Shown here piece by piece: positions 1 to 8,522 of a stretch of 64,000 nt of DNA (position 1 is the stretch's first letter; each line of letters opens with the position of its first letter). Below the pieces are notes generated by a model that made no database searches, had not been told where the DNA came from, and was given only the letters and a program-made list of their open reading frames with translations. The translations under genes and the position numbers were made by a program. The DNA is from Psychromonas ingrahamii 37 (GTDB lineage Bacteria > Pseudomonadota > Gammaproteobacteria > Enterobacterales > Psychromonadaceae): assembly GCF_000015285.1 (NCBI RefSeq), contig NC_008709.1, forward strand, positions 2,170,001 through 2,234,000. Direction: 5' to 3'.

Positions 1-61
1 CTTCATTTATGCTTGAGTTCAGAAGCATTTGTGGCATTAAAAGTAGGTGGCGGGCCAAATA

Positions 62-95
62 TCCATTGCAACGACTTGTTAGGCGTCAACTGCCC
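62..95 (-). repeat. attC-like fragment after the SOUL gene
   Basis: Just downstream of the SOUL stop codon the minus strand carries GCCTAAC followed by AACAAGTCGTTGCA, which resembles the R''/L'' half of an integron attC site (RYYYAAC core). A GTTRRRY-type core (GTTGGGC, minus strand, 836-842) lies upstream of the same gene, so the gene could be an old stranded cassette. The window starts too close to see the rest of the site, and the short cores can occur by chance. Confidence 0.3.
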
Positions 96-100
96 CACGC

Positions 101-736
101 TCAATCGCCAGATTCTGGGGATGCAACCGGCACCAGGATTTCATTGCGACGAAGGAACCAAGGCATGAACGGTGGGTTGTACCGTGCCCAAATCGGTTCG
201 CCTACCGGAGTCAAGCGACTATTTTCTATCCAATTCTGTAATTTTTCCAAATTGCGAAGGTAATTCTTTTCGCTCCAAAAACCTGAATAACGTACCACAG
301 CAATGAGACGTGCCGGAACCTCGCGAATAGACACGTTTGGATCCTTCGGCTCAGGAGTCGTTTCCAACTCGAATGACGCTGGCATCATGAAACTGACAAC
401 CCATTTTTCATCTTGCTTCTGCTGGCCTACCGGCGATGTCATCTCAATTTTCTGGCTCGATGGCTCTTGTCCAACAGGCGATGTCATCGCCACTTTTTGT
501 TGCTGTGTGTTGTTGCCAGAAATATACTTGAACAGGCGGCCAAATGCTTCGCTACCAGCATCTTCAAACGCTCCATCTACTGTGGTTTCAGCGATAATAT
601 GGGACTCGTACTCGCGAAGTTCGAACCCGTCTTCTTCGCGAAGTACATTGTATTTTGCTTCCTCAACAGCCATAGCATTTCCCGCCAATAGTAACGTGGT
701 AATTGTGACCCAACTGATAAGAGCTATCCGCAACAT
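101..736 (-). CDS. SOUL family heme-binding protein, exported
   Basis: The 211-residue product has an N-terminal signal peptide ending near the AMA sequence, followed by a SOUL/HBP domain. Visible family features are the FELREYES stretch, the AETTVDGAF segment, FKYISGNN and two MTSPVG motifs, of which the family normally has one (MTAPV) in the heme-proximal loop. The second MTSPVG, about 17 residues after the first, is a small internal duplication. The ATG at 736 is chosen over one ten codons upstream because GGAAA sits 8 nt before it and it starts directly with the signal peptide. SOUL proteins bind heme; the cellular role in bacteria is unclear. The gene is alone, and a possible attC fragment follows it. 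Confidence 0.85.
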   Translation of the reverse strand: MLRIALISWVTITTLLLAGNAMAVEEAKYNVLREEDGFELREYESHIIAETTVDGAFEDAGSEAFGRLFKYISGNNTQQQKVAMTSPVGQEPSSQKIEMTSPVGQQKQDEKWVVSFMMPASFELETTPEPKDPNVSIREVPARLIAVVRYSGFWSEKNYLRNLEKLQNWIENSRLTPVGEPIWARYNPPFMPWFLRRNEILVPVASPESGD

Positions 737-766
737 TATTAAGATTTCCTTTTTAGACTCAGCCAT

Positions 767-1065
767 TCTAGACCTAAACCAAAGCTAATCGCCTTTTCCT
801 GCACTGCAGCCAAATATGAAGGCATCACTTTTCAAGCCCAACAGTGTATTAGTCTGTAGTCTTACTAATACATATTTAATTTTTTTTATTGTTAAAGATT
901 AGACCAGAACAAGTATAAAATAGGGACTCTGTCTGATTCTAAAATTATTATTCTCAATAATTTTCTCAGGCGGTCTATCGTCAAAGCGACTCAGCGAATA
1001 AAAGTTCCATGCTCGCTTTAATTTAACCACATGCAAGTTTTAGTCAGAGCCGATACACCAAACCG
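767..1065. other. Intergenic region with hairpin at 845-872
   Basis: No gene is supported here. A perfect 9-bp stem (TGTATTAGT 845-853 / ACTAATACA 864-872) with a 10-nt loop is followed on the plus strand by an AT-rich run containing eight T's. It could be a terminator or an operator in the SOUL upstream region. Confidence 0.35.
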
Positions 1066-1173
1066 TCAAAGAATTGCTGACTTTATCAGCATAGCCACAA
1101 TGCCCAGTGCTAAAACCCCAGCAAGCCAAATGCCAACAAACCAGGCTAGTTTTTTACATTTTTTCCAAGCCAT
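1066..1173 (-). CDS. CioZ/CydX-like small membrane subunit (DUF2474 type)
   Basis: This 35-codon ORF starts with an ATG sharing its A with the cydB stop (TAATG), so it is translationally coupled to cydB. The product begins MAWKKCKKLAWFVGIWLAG, continues as one hydrophobic helix and ends KSAIL. A basic, Trp-containing N-terminus plus a single transmembrane helix is the pattern of the DUF2474 proteins found at the 3' end of cyanide-insensitive bd oxidase operons. Such peptides are thought to stabilise or complete the oxidase, as CydX does in E. coli. The function is inferred from position and pattern. It is below the usual gene-calling length and easily missed. Confidence 0.75.
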   Translation of the reverse strand: MAWKKCKKLAWFVGIWLAGVLALGIVAMLIKSAIL

Positions 1174-2177
1174 TAGTGATAGCCATCCTCAGGTTTTACT
1201 TTGCCGCGGAACACCCAATATGCATAAGCGGTATAGATTAAAATAAGTGGCACTAAAACCATCACCCCCACCAGTGTGAATCTTAAACTTGAATCAGGCG
1301 CTGCTGCTTCAACGATTGTTAGATTTGGCGGTACAATATTAGGGTAAAAACTAACAAGAATACCGATGAAACTGAGGACAAATAGCCCGAGTGAGGCGAG
1401 AAATGGTTGCGCTTCTTTGTCTTGTTTCAATCCCATAAATAGCAACCAAGTACACAGCCCGACTAAAGCTGGAACAAATACACTAAAAATGCTGCCTGGC
1501 AGTGTAAACCAACGTTGGAAATAAGCGGGGTCTTGAAAGGGTGTGAGGATACTGACAACACCTATAAAACCTAGGGTAGCAATGCCTAACCATTTTGCAT
1601 AACCCCGCATTCTAGTTTGTAGTTCACCTTCTGTTTTCATAATTAACCAGGTGGAGCCCAGTAAGCCGTAGCCAATGACAACTGCACAGCCGGTTAATAA
1701 TGAGAACGGGGTTAGCCAATCCCACCAGCCTCCAGCGTAGGCGCGGTTTGCCACTTTAATACCCTGCACCAACGCCCCGAGCGAAATACCTTGAGTAAAG
1801 GCTGCTATAACCGAGCCTGCGAAGAAGGCAAAGTCCCAAACAGGCTTCCAACGAACGGTTCGCCAGCGATATTCAAAAGCAACGCCTCTGAAAATGAGTG
1901 CTAACAGCATCAGTATAATAGGCATGTACAAGGCTGGCATAATAATGGCATAGGCTAGAGGGAAAACGGCCAATAAACCACCGCCTCCCATTACTAGCCA
2001 AGTTTCATTACCATCCCAAACGGGGGCAATGGTATTCATCATAACGGACTTGTCTTGCTCTGATTTAGCTGATGGAAACAAAATACCGATGCCCAGATCA
2101 AAGCCATCTAAAATGACATAGCTGAGTACGGCGAAGGCGATAATCATCGCCAAGATAAACGATAATTCAAATTCCAC
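1173..2177 (-). CDS. cydB: Cytochrome bd-type quinol oxidase subunit II
   Basis: CydB/CioB forms the membrane quinol oxidase with CydA, reducing oxygen to water without pumping protons. The product (334 residues) shows the family features: about eight hydrophobic segments, the DGFDLGIGIL motif in helix 1, APVWDGNETWLV, and FRGVAFEYRWR. The start is placed at a GTG (2177) because a strong AAGGAG lies 6 nt upstream and the product then begins EFELSFILAM as is normal; an upstream ATG at 2225 would add 16 unlikely residues. The gene overlaps the end of cydA by 11 bp and runs into a 35-residue DUF2474-type gene, so the three form one operon. Confidence 0.95.
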   Translation of the reverse strand: MEFELSFILAMIIAFAVLSYVILDGFDLGIGILFPSAKSEQDKSVMMNTIAPVWDGNETWLVMGGGGLLAVFPLAYAIIMPALYMPIILMLLALIFRGVAFEYRWRTVRWKPVWDFAFFAGSVIAAFTQGISLGALVQGIKVANRAYAGGWWDWLTPFSLLTGCAVVIGYGLLGSTWLIMKTEGELQTRMRGYAKWLGIATLGFIGVVSILTPFQDPAYFQRWFTLPGSIFSVFVPALVGLCTWLLFMGLKQDKEAQPFLASLGLFVLSFIGILVSFYPNIVPPNLTIVEAAAPDSSLRFTLVGVMVLVPLILIYTAYAYWVFRGKVKPEDGYH

Positions 2178-3597
2178 GATTGTCTCCTTGCGCACCTGAC
2201 TTAAGGTTTGCGTCAGTTGTTGCAATAAATTGATTTTGTGCGGTCCGGATAGGGCCCTTATTTATCTCAAGACCTGACGTAGCTGTCGGTTTATTCATCA
2301 GTCTTAATATATAGTAAGTACCTGCACCAAAGACAAAGAAATAAACGATGATAAATGAGATTAGCGATACCGCAACCGCAGGCGCATCAATTGGTGCAAG
2401 ACTGTCGGTTGTACGCAATAGTCCGTAAACAGTGAAAGGTTGACGGCCTACTTCAGTAGTAACCCAACCTGCCAGTACGGCAACAAATCCCATGGGTCCC
2501 ATAACAATTGCGGCCCGCTTTAACAAATCGTCATTATAAAGCTTGCCGCGAATGCGTCGCCATAAGCTCCATACGCCCAGTCCTAACATGGCAAAGCCTA
2601 GCGAAATCATAATACGGAAGCTCCAGAATATCACCGCAACAGGTGGTTCGTCTTCATCAGGAATAGTATCTAAACCTGCAAGCGGGGCGTTTAAGTCATG
2701 CTTTAAGATCAAGCTAGAGAGTTTGGGTATCTGAATCGCGTAATCAATCCTTTTTTCTTCTGGGTTAGGGATGCCAAATAAGATCAGCGGTGCACCCTCT
2801 GGATGGCTGTCATAGTGTCCTTCCATCGCCATTACTTTGGCTGGTTGATACTCTAAAGTGTTTAAACCGTGAAAGTCTCCTACAACAATTTGTAAGGGGG
2901 CGACAACAATTAACATCCACATCGCCATTGAAAACATACGACGTGCAGCCGCATCAGCCTTGTTTCTTAGCAGGTGTAATGCACCGACAGCACCAACGAC
3001 TAGCGCGGTTGTGAGATAGGCTGCCAATACCATGTGTACTAAACGGTATGGAAACGAAGGGTTGAAGACAATCTGCCACCAGTCTTCTGGAATAAATTGC
3101 CCTACGTCATTAATGCTATAGCCAGCAGGCGTTTGCATCCACGAGTTGACTGATAAAATCCAAGTGGCTGACATTAAAGTACCAAAGGCGACCATACAAA
3201 CTGCGAACATGTGTAGTCTATTACCCACACGCTCACGTCCAAATAAAGCGATGCCTAAAAATCCGGCCTCTAAGAAGAAGGCAGAGAGTATTTCATAGGC
3301 CATAAGTGGCCCGAGTATTGGTCCAGTTTTGTCTGCAAAAACCGACCAGTTAGTACCAAATTGATACGACATCACAATACCGGAAACTACGCCCATTCCA
3401 AAGGCAACCGCGAAAATTTTCTTCCAGTAGTTAAACAAAAAAAGGTAGGTTTGATCATGTGTTTTTAGCCACAAGCCATTCAATACGGCTAAATAACTGG
3501 CTACTCCGATCGAAAAGGCTGGGAATATAATATGAAAGGAGACGGTGAATGCAAACTGCATTCTAGCAAGCGTCTCCGCAGTGAAGCTTTCCAACAT
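2167..3597 (-). CDS. cydA: Cytochrome bd-type quinol oxidase subunit I
   Basis: The 476-residue product is the heme-bearing quinol oxidase subunit. It starts MLESFTAETLARMQFAF, contains LGPLMAYEILSAFFLEAGFLGI, the GRERVGNRLHM loop, and GWVTTEVGRQPF near the end. The region between the quinol-site helices is short, as in the cyanide-insensitive (CioA) subgroup, and the DUF2474-type gene in the operon supports that grouping. The ATG at 3597 is preferred over two upstream ATGs because it matches the family N-terminus and has GAGAG just upstream. Such oxidases usually serve under low oxygen or with sulfide, cyanide or nitric oxide present. No regulator is encoded nearby. Confidence 0.95.
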   Translation of the reverse strand: MLESFTAETLARMQFAFTVSFHIIFPAFSIGVASYLAVLNGLWLKTHDQTYLFLFNYWKKIFAVAFGMGVVSGIVMSYQFGTNWSVFADKTGPILGPLMAYEILSAFFLEAGFLGIALFGRERVGNRLHMFAVCMVAFGTLMSATWILSVNSWMQTPAGYSINDVGQFIPEDWWQIVFNPSFPYRLVHMVLAAYLTTALVVGAVGALHLLRNKADAAARRMFSMAMWMLIVVAPLQIVVGDFHGLNTLEYQPAKVMAMEGHYDSHPEGAPLILFGIPNPEEKRIDYAIQIPKLSSLILKHDLNAPLAGLDTIPDEDEPPVAVIFWSFRIMISLGFAMLGLGVWSLWRRIRGKLYNDDLLKRAAIVMGPMGFVAVLAGWVTTEVGRQPFTVYGLLRTTDSLAPIDAPAVAVSLISFIIVYFFVFGAGTYYILRLMNKPTATSGLEINKGPIRTAQNQFIATTDANLKSGAQGDNRGI

Positions 3598-3776
3598 AAC
3601 TATAGCTCTCATATAAATTTGATTTAAAATTATGTTAAACTTATGTGGCAATAAAATAAATATTGAAACAAAAGTAACATTAGAAATATAACTCTTAGAT
3701 GAAAATAAGGTTTATTCTGCTTATCCCCATAGATTTAGTCATTGATGATCTTGAAGCATTCTATGCACCGCAATCA

Positions 3777-4028
3777 CTATCTATTCTTATACTGAGTTGG
3801 GCAATAAGCTCTGCCGACTTCAGGCGACCTAAGTTTTGTATGCTTAGTTCTTCGACCGCTCACCCTGCTACGCCACAATTTGAAACTACTTGATTTCATC
3901 TTCTGACGCATAAATGTTATTACCGCTTGCTCATTCAGACCAAACAGATGTTCAATCGCTTCAAAGGGGGTTCTATCTTCCCAAGCCATTTCGATAACTC
4001 TAGACTCTTCACTCTTACTAAATAGCAT
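3777..4028 (-). CDS. DUF2805 / TIGR03643 family small protein
   Basis: An 83-residue protein whose core runs ESRVIEMAWEDRTPFEAIEHLFGLNE, then FMRQKMKSSSFKLWRSRVSGR and a basic tail with TKH. This is the pattern of the DUF2805 (TIGR03643) family, a short helix-turn-helix-like protein of unknown function common in marine bacteria. The start at 4028 is chosen because GGAA lies about 9 nt upstream; a longer form from 4079 would add 17 residues with no family match. The C-terminus is slightly longer than usual. It sits alone between cydA and a non-coding stretch. Confidence 0.7.
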   Translation of the reverse strand: MLFSKSEESRVIEMAWEDRTPFEAIEHLFGLNEQAVITFMRQKMKSSSFKLWRSRVSGRRTKHTKLRSPEVGRAYCPTQYKNR

Positions 4029-4079
4029 TATCAAGTTCCAATTTGTGACATTTAGACCAACTAATACGTGAGAAAACAA

Positions 4080-4712
4080 TTTAAGGTTCAGTTAAGCAGT
4101 ATATTTTTACCTGAGGGCTTTCTAATTGGGGTAAATTCAGTAAAAGGTAATTAAGTGATCACAATATAAAAGCGGCACAATGTCATCACTGTTGATTTAA
4201 ATTACGATAAGACGTTACCTCTGCTGCTTAAAGCTTCTGCTACGCTGAACTGAGCATGTGGTACATAGTGGTCGCACTAAAGTCACCAAAATGATTTTCG
4301 CCTGCTTATCAAAGAGTGTGTTATGTACATATAAGTCGTAAAGGGGGCGTTTGTGACTTAGTTTTCTATGCCGCTTCGGGGCACATAGCGCTTTATTTTT
4401 TTGTTCCTTAATGTCAATTTGAACAACCAACATTAGCTTATACACCCGTTTTTGGGTCGTGGGTATAGGGGGTAATATTAATATTTAATTGATTAGAGTA
4501 TGATTTTTTAACGTGATGATTTAAACGAATATAAGGTATCAGTGTCCAGCTTTTTTGTGCTAAGCGTATCCAAAAAGGCGCGCTGTTCAATGAGCAGCAT
4601 CCAGAGTCTTTTTATTGTGGCGGTGCTTAAGGCTATACTGACTATCCATTTGTAGATCAAGCGTAATGGTTTACAAGTCAGTCTTACTGACTAAATAACT
4701 AAACCACGTACT
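4080..4712. other. Non-coding stretch with dispersed repeat at 4508-4556
   Basis: No gene is supported. Bases 4508-4556 (beginning TTAACGTGATGATTT and ending in a T run after GTGTCC) match 8929-8978 in roughly 43 of 50 positions. The match suggests two decayed copies of the same mobile or repeated element. Nothing else recognisable is seen. Confidence 0.4.
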
Positions 4713-4754
4713 AAAAAAAGCCACCTGACTAGCGATAGTTAGGTGGCTTTTTTT
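4713..4754. terminator. Bidirectional intrinsic terminator
   Basis: A 12-bp stem (GCCACCTGACTA / TAGTTAGGTGGC, one mismatch, loop GCGA) is flanked by an A run on the left and seven T's on the right. It would work on both strands. On the minus strand it lies just beyond the pirin remnant, so it may be the surviving terminator of that lost gene. Confidence 0.8.
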
Positions 4755-4819
4755 ATGCATAAATTTTAATTAGTTACCAAAATGCCCGTTTGATCATCAC
4801 GAAAGGTTTGTCGTAGCTC

Positions 4820-4982
4820 TTATTGTGTGTTCATCACAAAGGGGCCGTAACCTGCGACTGGTTCGCCGATTGGCACTTCGCTTAGCAGTAGCAGTTTGAC
4901 GGGCGCATTTGCATCGGAAGCCGTAGGATAGGTTAGCTCAATGGTATCGGTAGCAGGGGCAGATCCACAAGAATGGCACATA
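4820..4982 (-). pseudogene. Pirin family protein, 3' remnant only
   Basis: The minus strand reads ...[20 protein letters not shown], then [20 protein letters not shown] and a stop at 4820-4822. [14 protein letters not shown] is the characteristic C-terminal segment of pirin-like cupins. Only about 50 codons remain; the N-terminal cupin with its metal ligands and the start are missing. Pirin genes often sit near TetR regulators and glutathione-related genes, as here, so the cluster at 5056-8522 probably once included an intact pirin. Confidence 0.75.
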
Positions 4983-5055
4983 GCTTAAGTAAATATTGTC
5001 TAATAATATTGTCTAATAACATTGCCTGAATAGCATATTTTGTAAGAATATGCTG

Positions 5056-5586
5056 TTAAGTATAATATTGAATATTATCAAAAACCGTTTTATCATCTAA
5101 TACTTTAGATAAAATCATTATGCCCTCTAAAGAGGCTAATAAATGAATAGCTTTAGCTTTGGCACTTGCTGCTGTCATGTCTTTTTCTTCAATATATCTT
5201 TGTTGTAACCAGTTTATATTCAATTCAAAAAAACGTTTAATTTCACTTTTTACTTGCTCTGGTAAGGCGTCTAACTGTGCGCCTAATAAACCACATAAGC
5301 ACATTTGGTTATCTTTTTCCAATGCGGCTTTGAACATATTAATATAGAGGTTAATTGCACTACTCTCTTGTTGCTTTGCTTTCTCATCATTTAGTGATGC
5401 TAAAAACACATCGGTATACTGATGCGCTAATTCTGCAGCTAAATCAGCTTTGGTACGAAAATAGTAATGCACACTTGAGCTTTTAATGCCTATTTCATCG
5501 GCAAGCTCTCTAAAGCTAAAATTACCGTAGCCGCCAGACCTTACTTTGTTTTCTGCTAATGTGAGTATTTGAGATTTTTTATTCAT
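5056..5586 (-). CDS. TetR family transcriptional regulator
   Basis: A 176-residue protein with an N-terminal TetR helix-turn-helix (residues about 5-50; FSFRELADEIGIKSSSVHYYF, then the usual K-DL segment) and a helical ligand-binding C-terminal domain containing MCLCGLLGAQ. It lies downstream of and parallel to the flavoprotein gene at 5785-6900 and probably represses the divergent flavoprotein/GST-cupin promoters. Two near-identical palindromic sequences occur there (6915-6930 and 7044-7059). Two cysteines in MCLCG could be redox sensors or could simply be part of the ligand pocket; that is a guess. Confidence 0.9.
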   Translation of the reverse strand: MNKKSQILTLAENKVRSGGYGNFSFRELADEIGIKSSSVHYYFRTKADLAAELAHQYTDVFLASLNDEKAKQQESSAINLYINMFKAALEKDNQMCLCGLLGAQLDALPEQVKSEIKRFFELNINWLQQRYIEEKDMTAASAKAKAIHLLASLEGIMILSKVLDDKTVFDNIQYYT

Positions 5587-5784
5587 AAATAAATGCTATG
5601 TGAGAGGTTAAGTAAATAATGAAGTTATTGAGTAGCTTTAATACCCGTATTAGCTATATAACCAGACAATGTTACTGCTGATGTTAGTTACTCAATAATC
5701 TCAGGCATTATCAATGACTAAGTCATTTTATTCAAATACTTAATAATTTCGCTAAATTGATACCACTAAGATGCTTGTTCGTTT

Positions 5785-6900
5785 TTAGTGACTTTTAAAC
5801 AAGACTTCTTTTTTCAATAAACTAATCGCTGTATCAGCAGCGTTAATCGCGCCTTCAAGGTAACCAGCGTCTTCCTCAGAAAACTCACTACCTGCCAAAT
5901 ATAAGTTTAATGACGATAACTCCTGAGAAAATCGCTTTATATAAAAATCAGGATGCGCCGGTGGCTCTGCTCTGTCTTTATCTGTGGCAACATGGACATC
6001 GTTGCCCCAACTTTTTAAATAACACTGTTCATAGTGCTGGGCTGCTTCGCCAAACAATGATTTAAGCTGATTAATGCACTGGGCTTTTAAATGTTCAATA
6101 GAGAAACTTTTTATGTCTTGGGATGAAAGTCCGATAAAACCAAATAATGCAAAACCCTGCTGATCTGTGGCTGAGGCATCATGAATTTCTATCATAGGTC
6201 CAACGCGACTAAATGCTTGTCCTGCCAAGCCATTGTCTCGCCAAAAAGGTTTATTATAAGTCGCTATAAACTTTGTTTGGTTTGCCATCCAAGTGGGTAC
6301 AGCCACTAACGCTTTTGTTAACGCTTCACTCGCCCAATGAGCAGGCGTTAAGTATTCATGGATAAGTCTGGGTGGTAAGGCCAACATTAAATTGTCGGTT
6401 TCGTGAATAACGACCGAAGCATCTTTTGTATTTTTCACTGTTACTTGCCAAGTATCATTGACCTTTATTAAACTATCCACTTGACAACTAAGCTGATAGT
6501 TACGTTTTGATAACTTAGCTTGTAAAGCCAAAATGAGTTTATATAAACCTCCTTCTAAACGATGCAATAAAGGCCCTTGACCATTTTTAATGATTTTAGG
6601 TGCTATATTCCTATGTTCATGATAAACAACCGCACCGGCAATATGTTGATGAAATAAATTTTGCTCCAAATTAGCCGCTAATGCTTTCATACGATAATGA
6701 TGCGGAAATATCCATGTTGGGCCAAGATCATGAAATAACGATTCGTCATTATTTCCCTTAGGCTTTTCACTATGAATGCGCCCACCAAAAACATCTTTCG
6801 CTTCAAAAAGCACATAGGGAATATTTAACTGCTCTAACTGAAACGCGGTGTACAAACCAGCTAATCCACCACCAACAATAATTACGCGTTTTTTATTCAT
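5785..6900 (-). CDS. Flavin-containing amine oxidase-like protein
   Basis: A 371-residue FAD enzyme. The N-terminus holds the dinucleotide-binding motif VIIVGGGLAGLYTA followed by LFEAKDVFGGRI, and the C-terminus has LAGSEFSEEDAGYLEGAINAA, the FAD-contacting closing motif of the monoamine oxidase/phytoene desaturase superfamily. The substrate cannot be told. It is shorter than typical monoamine oxidases (about 450). The ATG at 6900 has GAGG five bases upstream; the GTG two codons earlier overlaps that ribosome binding site. It is transcribed away from the GST gene, from a region with two operator-like palindromes. Confidence 0.85.
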   Translation of the reverse strand: MNKKRVIIVGGGLAGLYTAFQLEQLNIPYVLFEAKDVFGGRIHSEKPKGNNDESLFHDLGPTWIFPHHYRMKALAANLEQNLFHQHIAGAVVYHEHRNIAPKIIKNGQGPLLHRLEGGLYKLILALQAKLSKRNYQLSCQVDSLIKVNDTWQVTVKNTKDASVVIHETDNLMLALPPRLIHEYLTPAHWASEALTKALVAVPTWMANQTKFIATYNKPFWRDNGLAGQAFSRVGPMIEIHDASATDQQGFALFGFIGLSSQDIKSFSIEHLKAQCINQLKSLFGEAAQHYEQCYLKSWGNDVHVATDKDRAEPPAHPDFYIKRFSQELSSLNLYLAGSEFSEEDAGYLEGAINAADTAISLLKKEVLFKSH

Positions 6901-6914
6901 TAACACCTCAAACC

Positions 6915-6930
6915 TACCTACTGATAGATA
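6915..6930. promoter_or_regulatory. Putative TetR operator, copy 1
   Basis: TACCTACTGATAGATA, a partly palindromic 16-mer, shares TACCTA-n3-ATAGATA with the sequence at 7044-7059. It is close to the start of the flavoprotein gene, where a repressor would block transcription or initiation. Assigning it to the TetR protein at 5056-5586 rests on position. Confidence 0.5.
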
Positions 6931-7043
6931 AATATTAACTGGCGTTCAATTTAATAGCAAGTTATTTTACAACACGCTAGAAGCTACATTTAGCTACAAG
7001 TTAACATTTGACAATTGATATAAAAACAATCAAGCTAGCTAAC

Positions 7044-7059
7044 TACCTATCAATAGATA
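7044..7059. promoter_or_regulatory. Putative TetR operator, copy 2
   Basis: TACCTATCAATAGATA is a near-perfect palindrome (6 of 8 pairs) and matches the copy at 6915-6930 in 13 of 16 positions. It lies about 70 bp before the GST start, so one repressor could control both divergent transcripts. Confidence 0.5.
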
Positions 7060-7131
7060 GATAAAAACTAAGTAAGTTGATGGTAAATAAAATAATGCTT
7101 ATTTAAATAAACTCATTAATTGGAAATAAAA

Positions 7132-7749
7132 ATGAAAATATATGATGTTGAAGGTTTTCCTAATCCACTTCGTGTTCGAATGGCTTTAGCTGAAAAAAAT
7201 GCGCTAGACCAGGTTACTTTTGTTCCTGTTGATGTGATGAACGCTGAGCATAGAAGTGATGCTTTCTTAGTAAAAAATCCAGCTGCTGGTGTTCCAGTAC
7301 TCGAATTAGATGATGGAACCTATATTTCTGAATGTTCAGCTATTATTGAATATATCGATCATACATTTGCGGGCATTTCATTAACAGGAACGTCTGCTAA
7401 AGAGCGTGCTGTTATTAGCATGATGCAACGCAGAGCTGAATTCATGGTACTTGATGCTGCCGCTACTTATTTTCATCATGCGACTGATGGTTTAGGACCT
7501 GATCTTGAAATAGACCAAAATAAAGCATGGGGCAATAAACAAGCTAAAAATGTACTGGCCGGTTTTAAATATTTTAATACCGTATTAGGTAACGCGCCTT
7601 ATGTTGCCGGTGACGTATTTACAATGGCTGATATTACCTTATTCGCAGGCCTTGTTTTTGCTGATTTTGGTAAACTAACCGTGCCAAGTCAATACACAAA
7701 TTTACTTGCATGGCGTGCAAAGATTCAAGACCGACCAAGCCTTAAATAA
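7132..7749 (+). CDS. Glutathione S-transferase family protein
   Basis: A 205-residue protein with an N-terminal thioredoxin-like domain (residues 1-80), including the cis-proline region AAGVPVLELDDGTYISECSAI, and a C-terminal helical domain with APYVAGDVFTMADITLFAGL, the GST N-capping motif. It probably conjugates or reduces electrophiles with glutathione in the cytoplasm. The ATG at 7132 is chosen because GGAA lies 6 nt upstream. It heads a likely two-gene unit with the cupin at 7830, divergent from the flavoprotein and probably under the same TetR regulator. Confidence 0.9.
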   Translation: MKIYDVEGFPNPLRVRMALAEKNALDQVTFVPVDVMNAEHRSDAFLVKNPAAGVPVLELDDGTYISECSAIIEYIDHTFAGISLTGTSAKERAVISMMQRRAEFMVLDAAATYFHHATDGLGPDLEIDQNKAWGNKQAKNVLAGFKYFNTVLGNAPYVAGDVFTMADITLFAGLVFADFGKLTVPSQYTNLLAWRAKIQDRPSLK

Positions 7750-7829
7750 AACTATATTGCGAGTTGTTTAACCACATTAATGGCATTAACGACTCGCTCC
7801 CTTTTGCTTTTTTTAACTAGGATTTACTT

Positions 7830-8522
7830 ATGGGAATTTTTGATGATTTTAATCAAAGAGTAGTTGTTCATAGTGCCTCATTAGACTGGTTAGCCTCACC
7901 TATGCCGGGCGTTGAAAGAAGACCTCTAGATAGAGTGGGTGGCGAGGTTGCTAGAGCAACCTCCATAGTACGATACGCAAAAGGCAGTAAATTTTCTCCT
8001 CATGTTCATACCGGTGGCGAAGAGTTTGTTGTCCTTGACGGTGTATTTCAAGATGAAAGTGGAGATTTCCCTATAGGCTCGTATGTTCGAAATCCACCAC
8101 AATCTAGTCATAAGCCACGCTCTGATAACGGCTGTATTATTTTTGTAAAATTGTGGCAATTTCAACCTGAAGATAGAACGCATGTTCGCCTACAGATGAA
8201 TAAAATGTCAGCGGTTCCTTCGCAAACAGTTGGCGTCTCTATTACCCCGTTATACAAAGACGAACATGAAGAAGTGTCGGTTTATTATTTTGAACCCAAT
8301 ACAAAAATGAGTTTATCGGTTCCTGATGGTGCAGAGGTATTGGTATTAGCGGGGGAATTACAAGCACAAAATGATTTACTGCAAAAGCATAGCTGGATGC
8401 GTTTACCTTTAGGCGACACATTAGCAGTAACGGCAAAAAGTAATGGCGCAAAAGTTTGGGTTAAAACAGGAAATTTATCTGATGTAAGCAACCAGATAAA
8501 ACGGGTTCAAGCGGCAAGCTAA
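7830..8522 (+). CDS. ChrR-like double cupin protein
   Basis: A 230-residue protein with two cupin halves. The first (residues about 40-105) contains SPHVHTGGEEFVVLDG, giving the H-x-H-x5-E metal ligands, with a later His in SSHKPRS. The second half (about 130-215) is degenerate. It matches the cupin domain of ChrR, the zinc anti-sigma factor of the singlet-oxygen response, but lacks the N-terminal zinc-binding anti-sigma domain. It is therefore more likely a stand-alone metal or redox enzyme. AGGA sits 7 nt before the start. It follows the GST gene by 80 bp. Confidence 0.8.
   Translation: MGIFDDFNQRVVVHSASLDWLASPMPGVERRPLDRVGGEVARATSIVRYAKGSKFSPHVHTGGEEFVVLDGVFQDESGDFPIGSYVRNPPQSSHKPRSDNGCIIFVKLWQFQPEDRTHVRLQMNKMSAVPSQTVGVSITPLYKDEHEEVSVYYFEPNTKMSLSVPDGAEVLVLAGELQAQNDLLQKHSWMRLPLGDTLAVTAKSNGAKVWVKTGNLSDVSNQIKRVQAAS

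Noticed and set aside
9-263. 84-codon plus-strand ORF at the window start
   Set aside because: It is antisense to the SOUL gene, has no family pattern or ribosome binding site.
4330-4360. Possible copy of the GGCGCAAAGGGGCA repeat
   Set aside because: Only short words are shared (AAAGGGGGCG); too weak to call.
4215-4445. 76-codon minus-strand ORF
   Set aside because: Composition is low-complexity and Cys/Arg-rich with no start signal; it lies in a repeat-like stretch.
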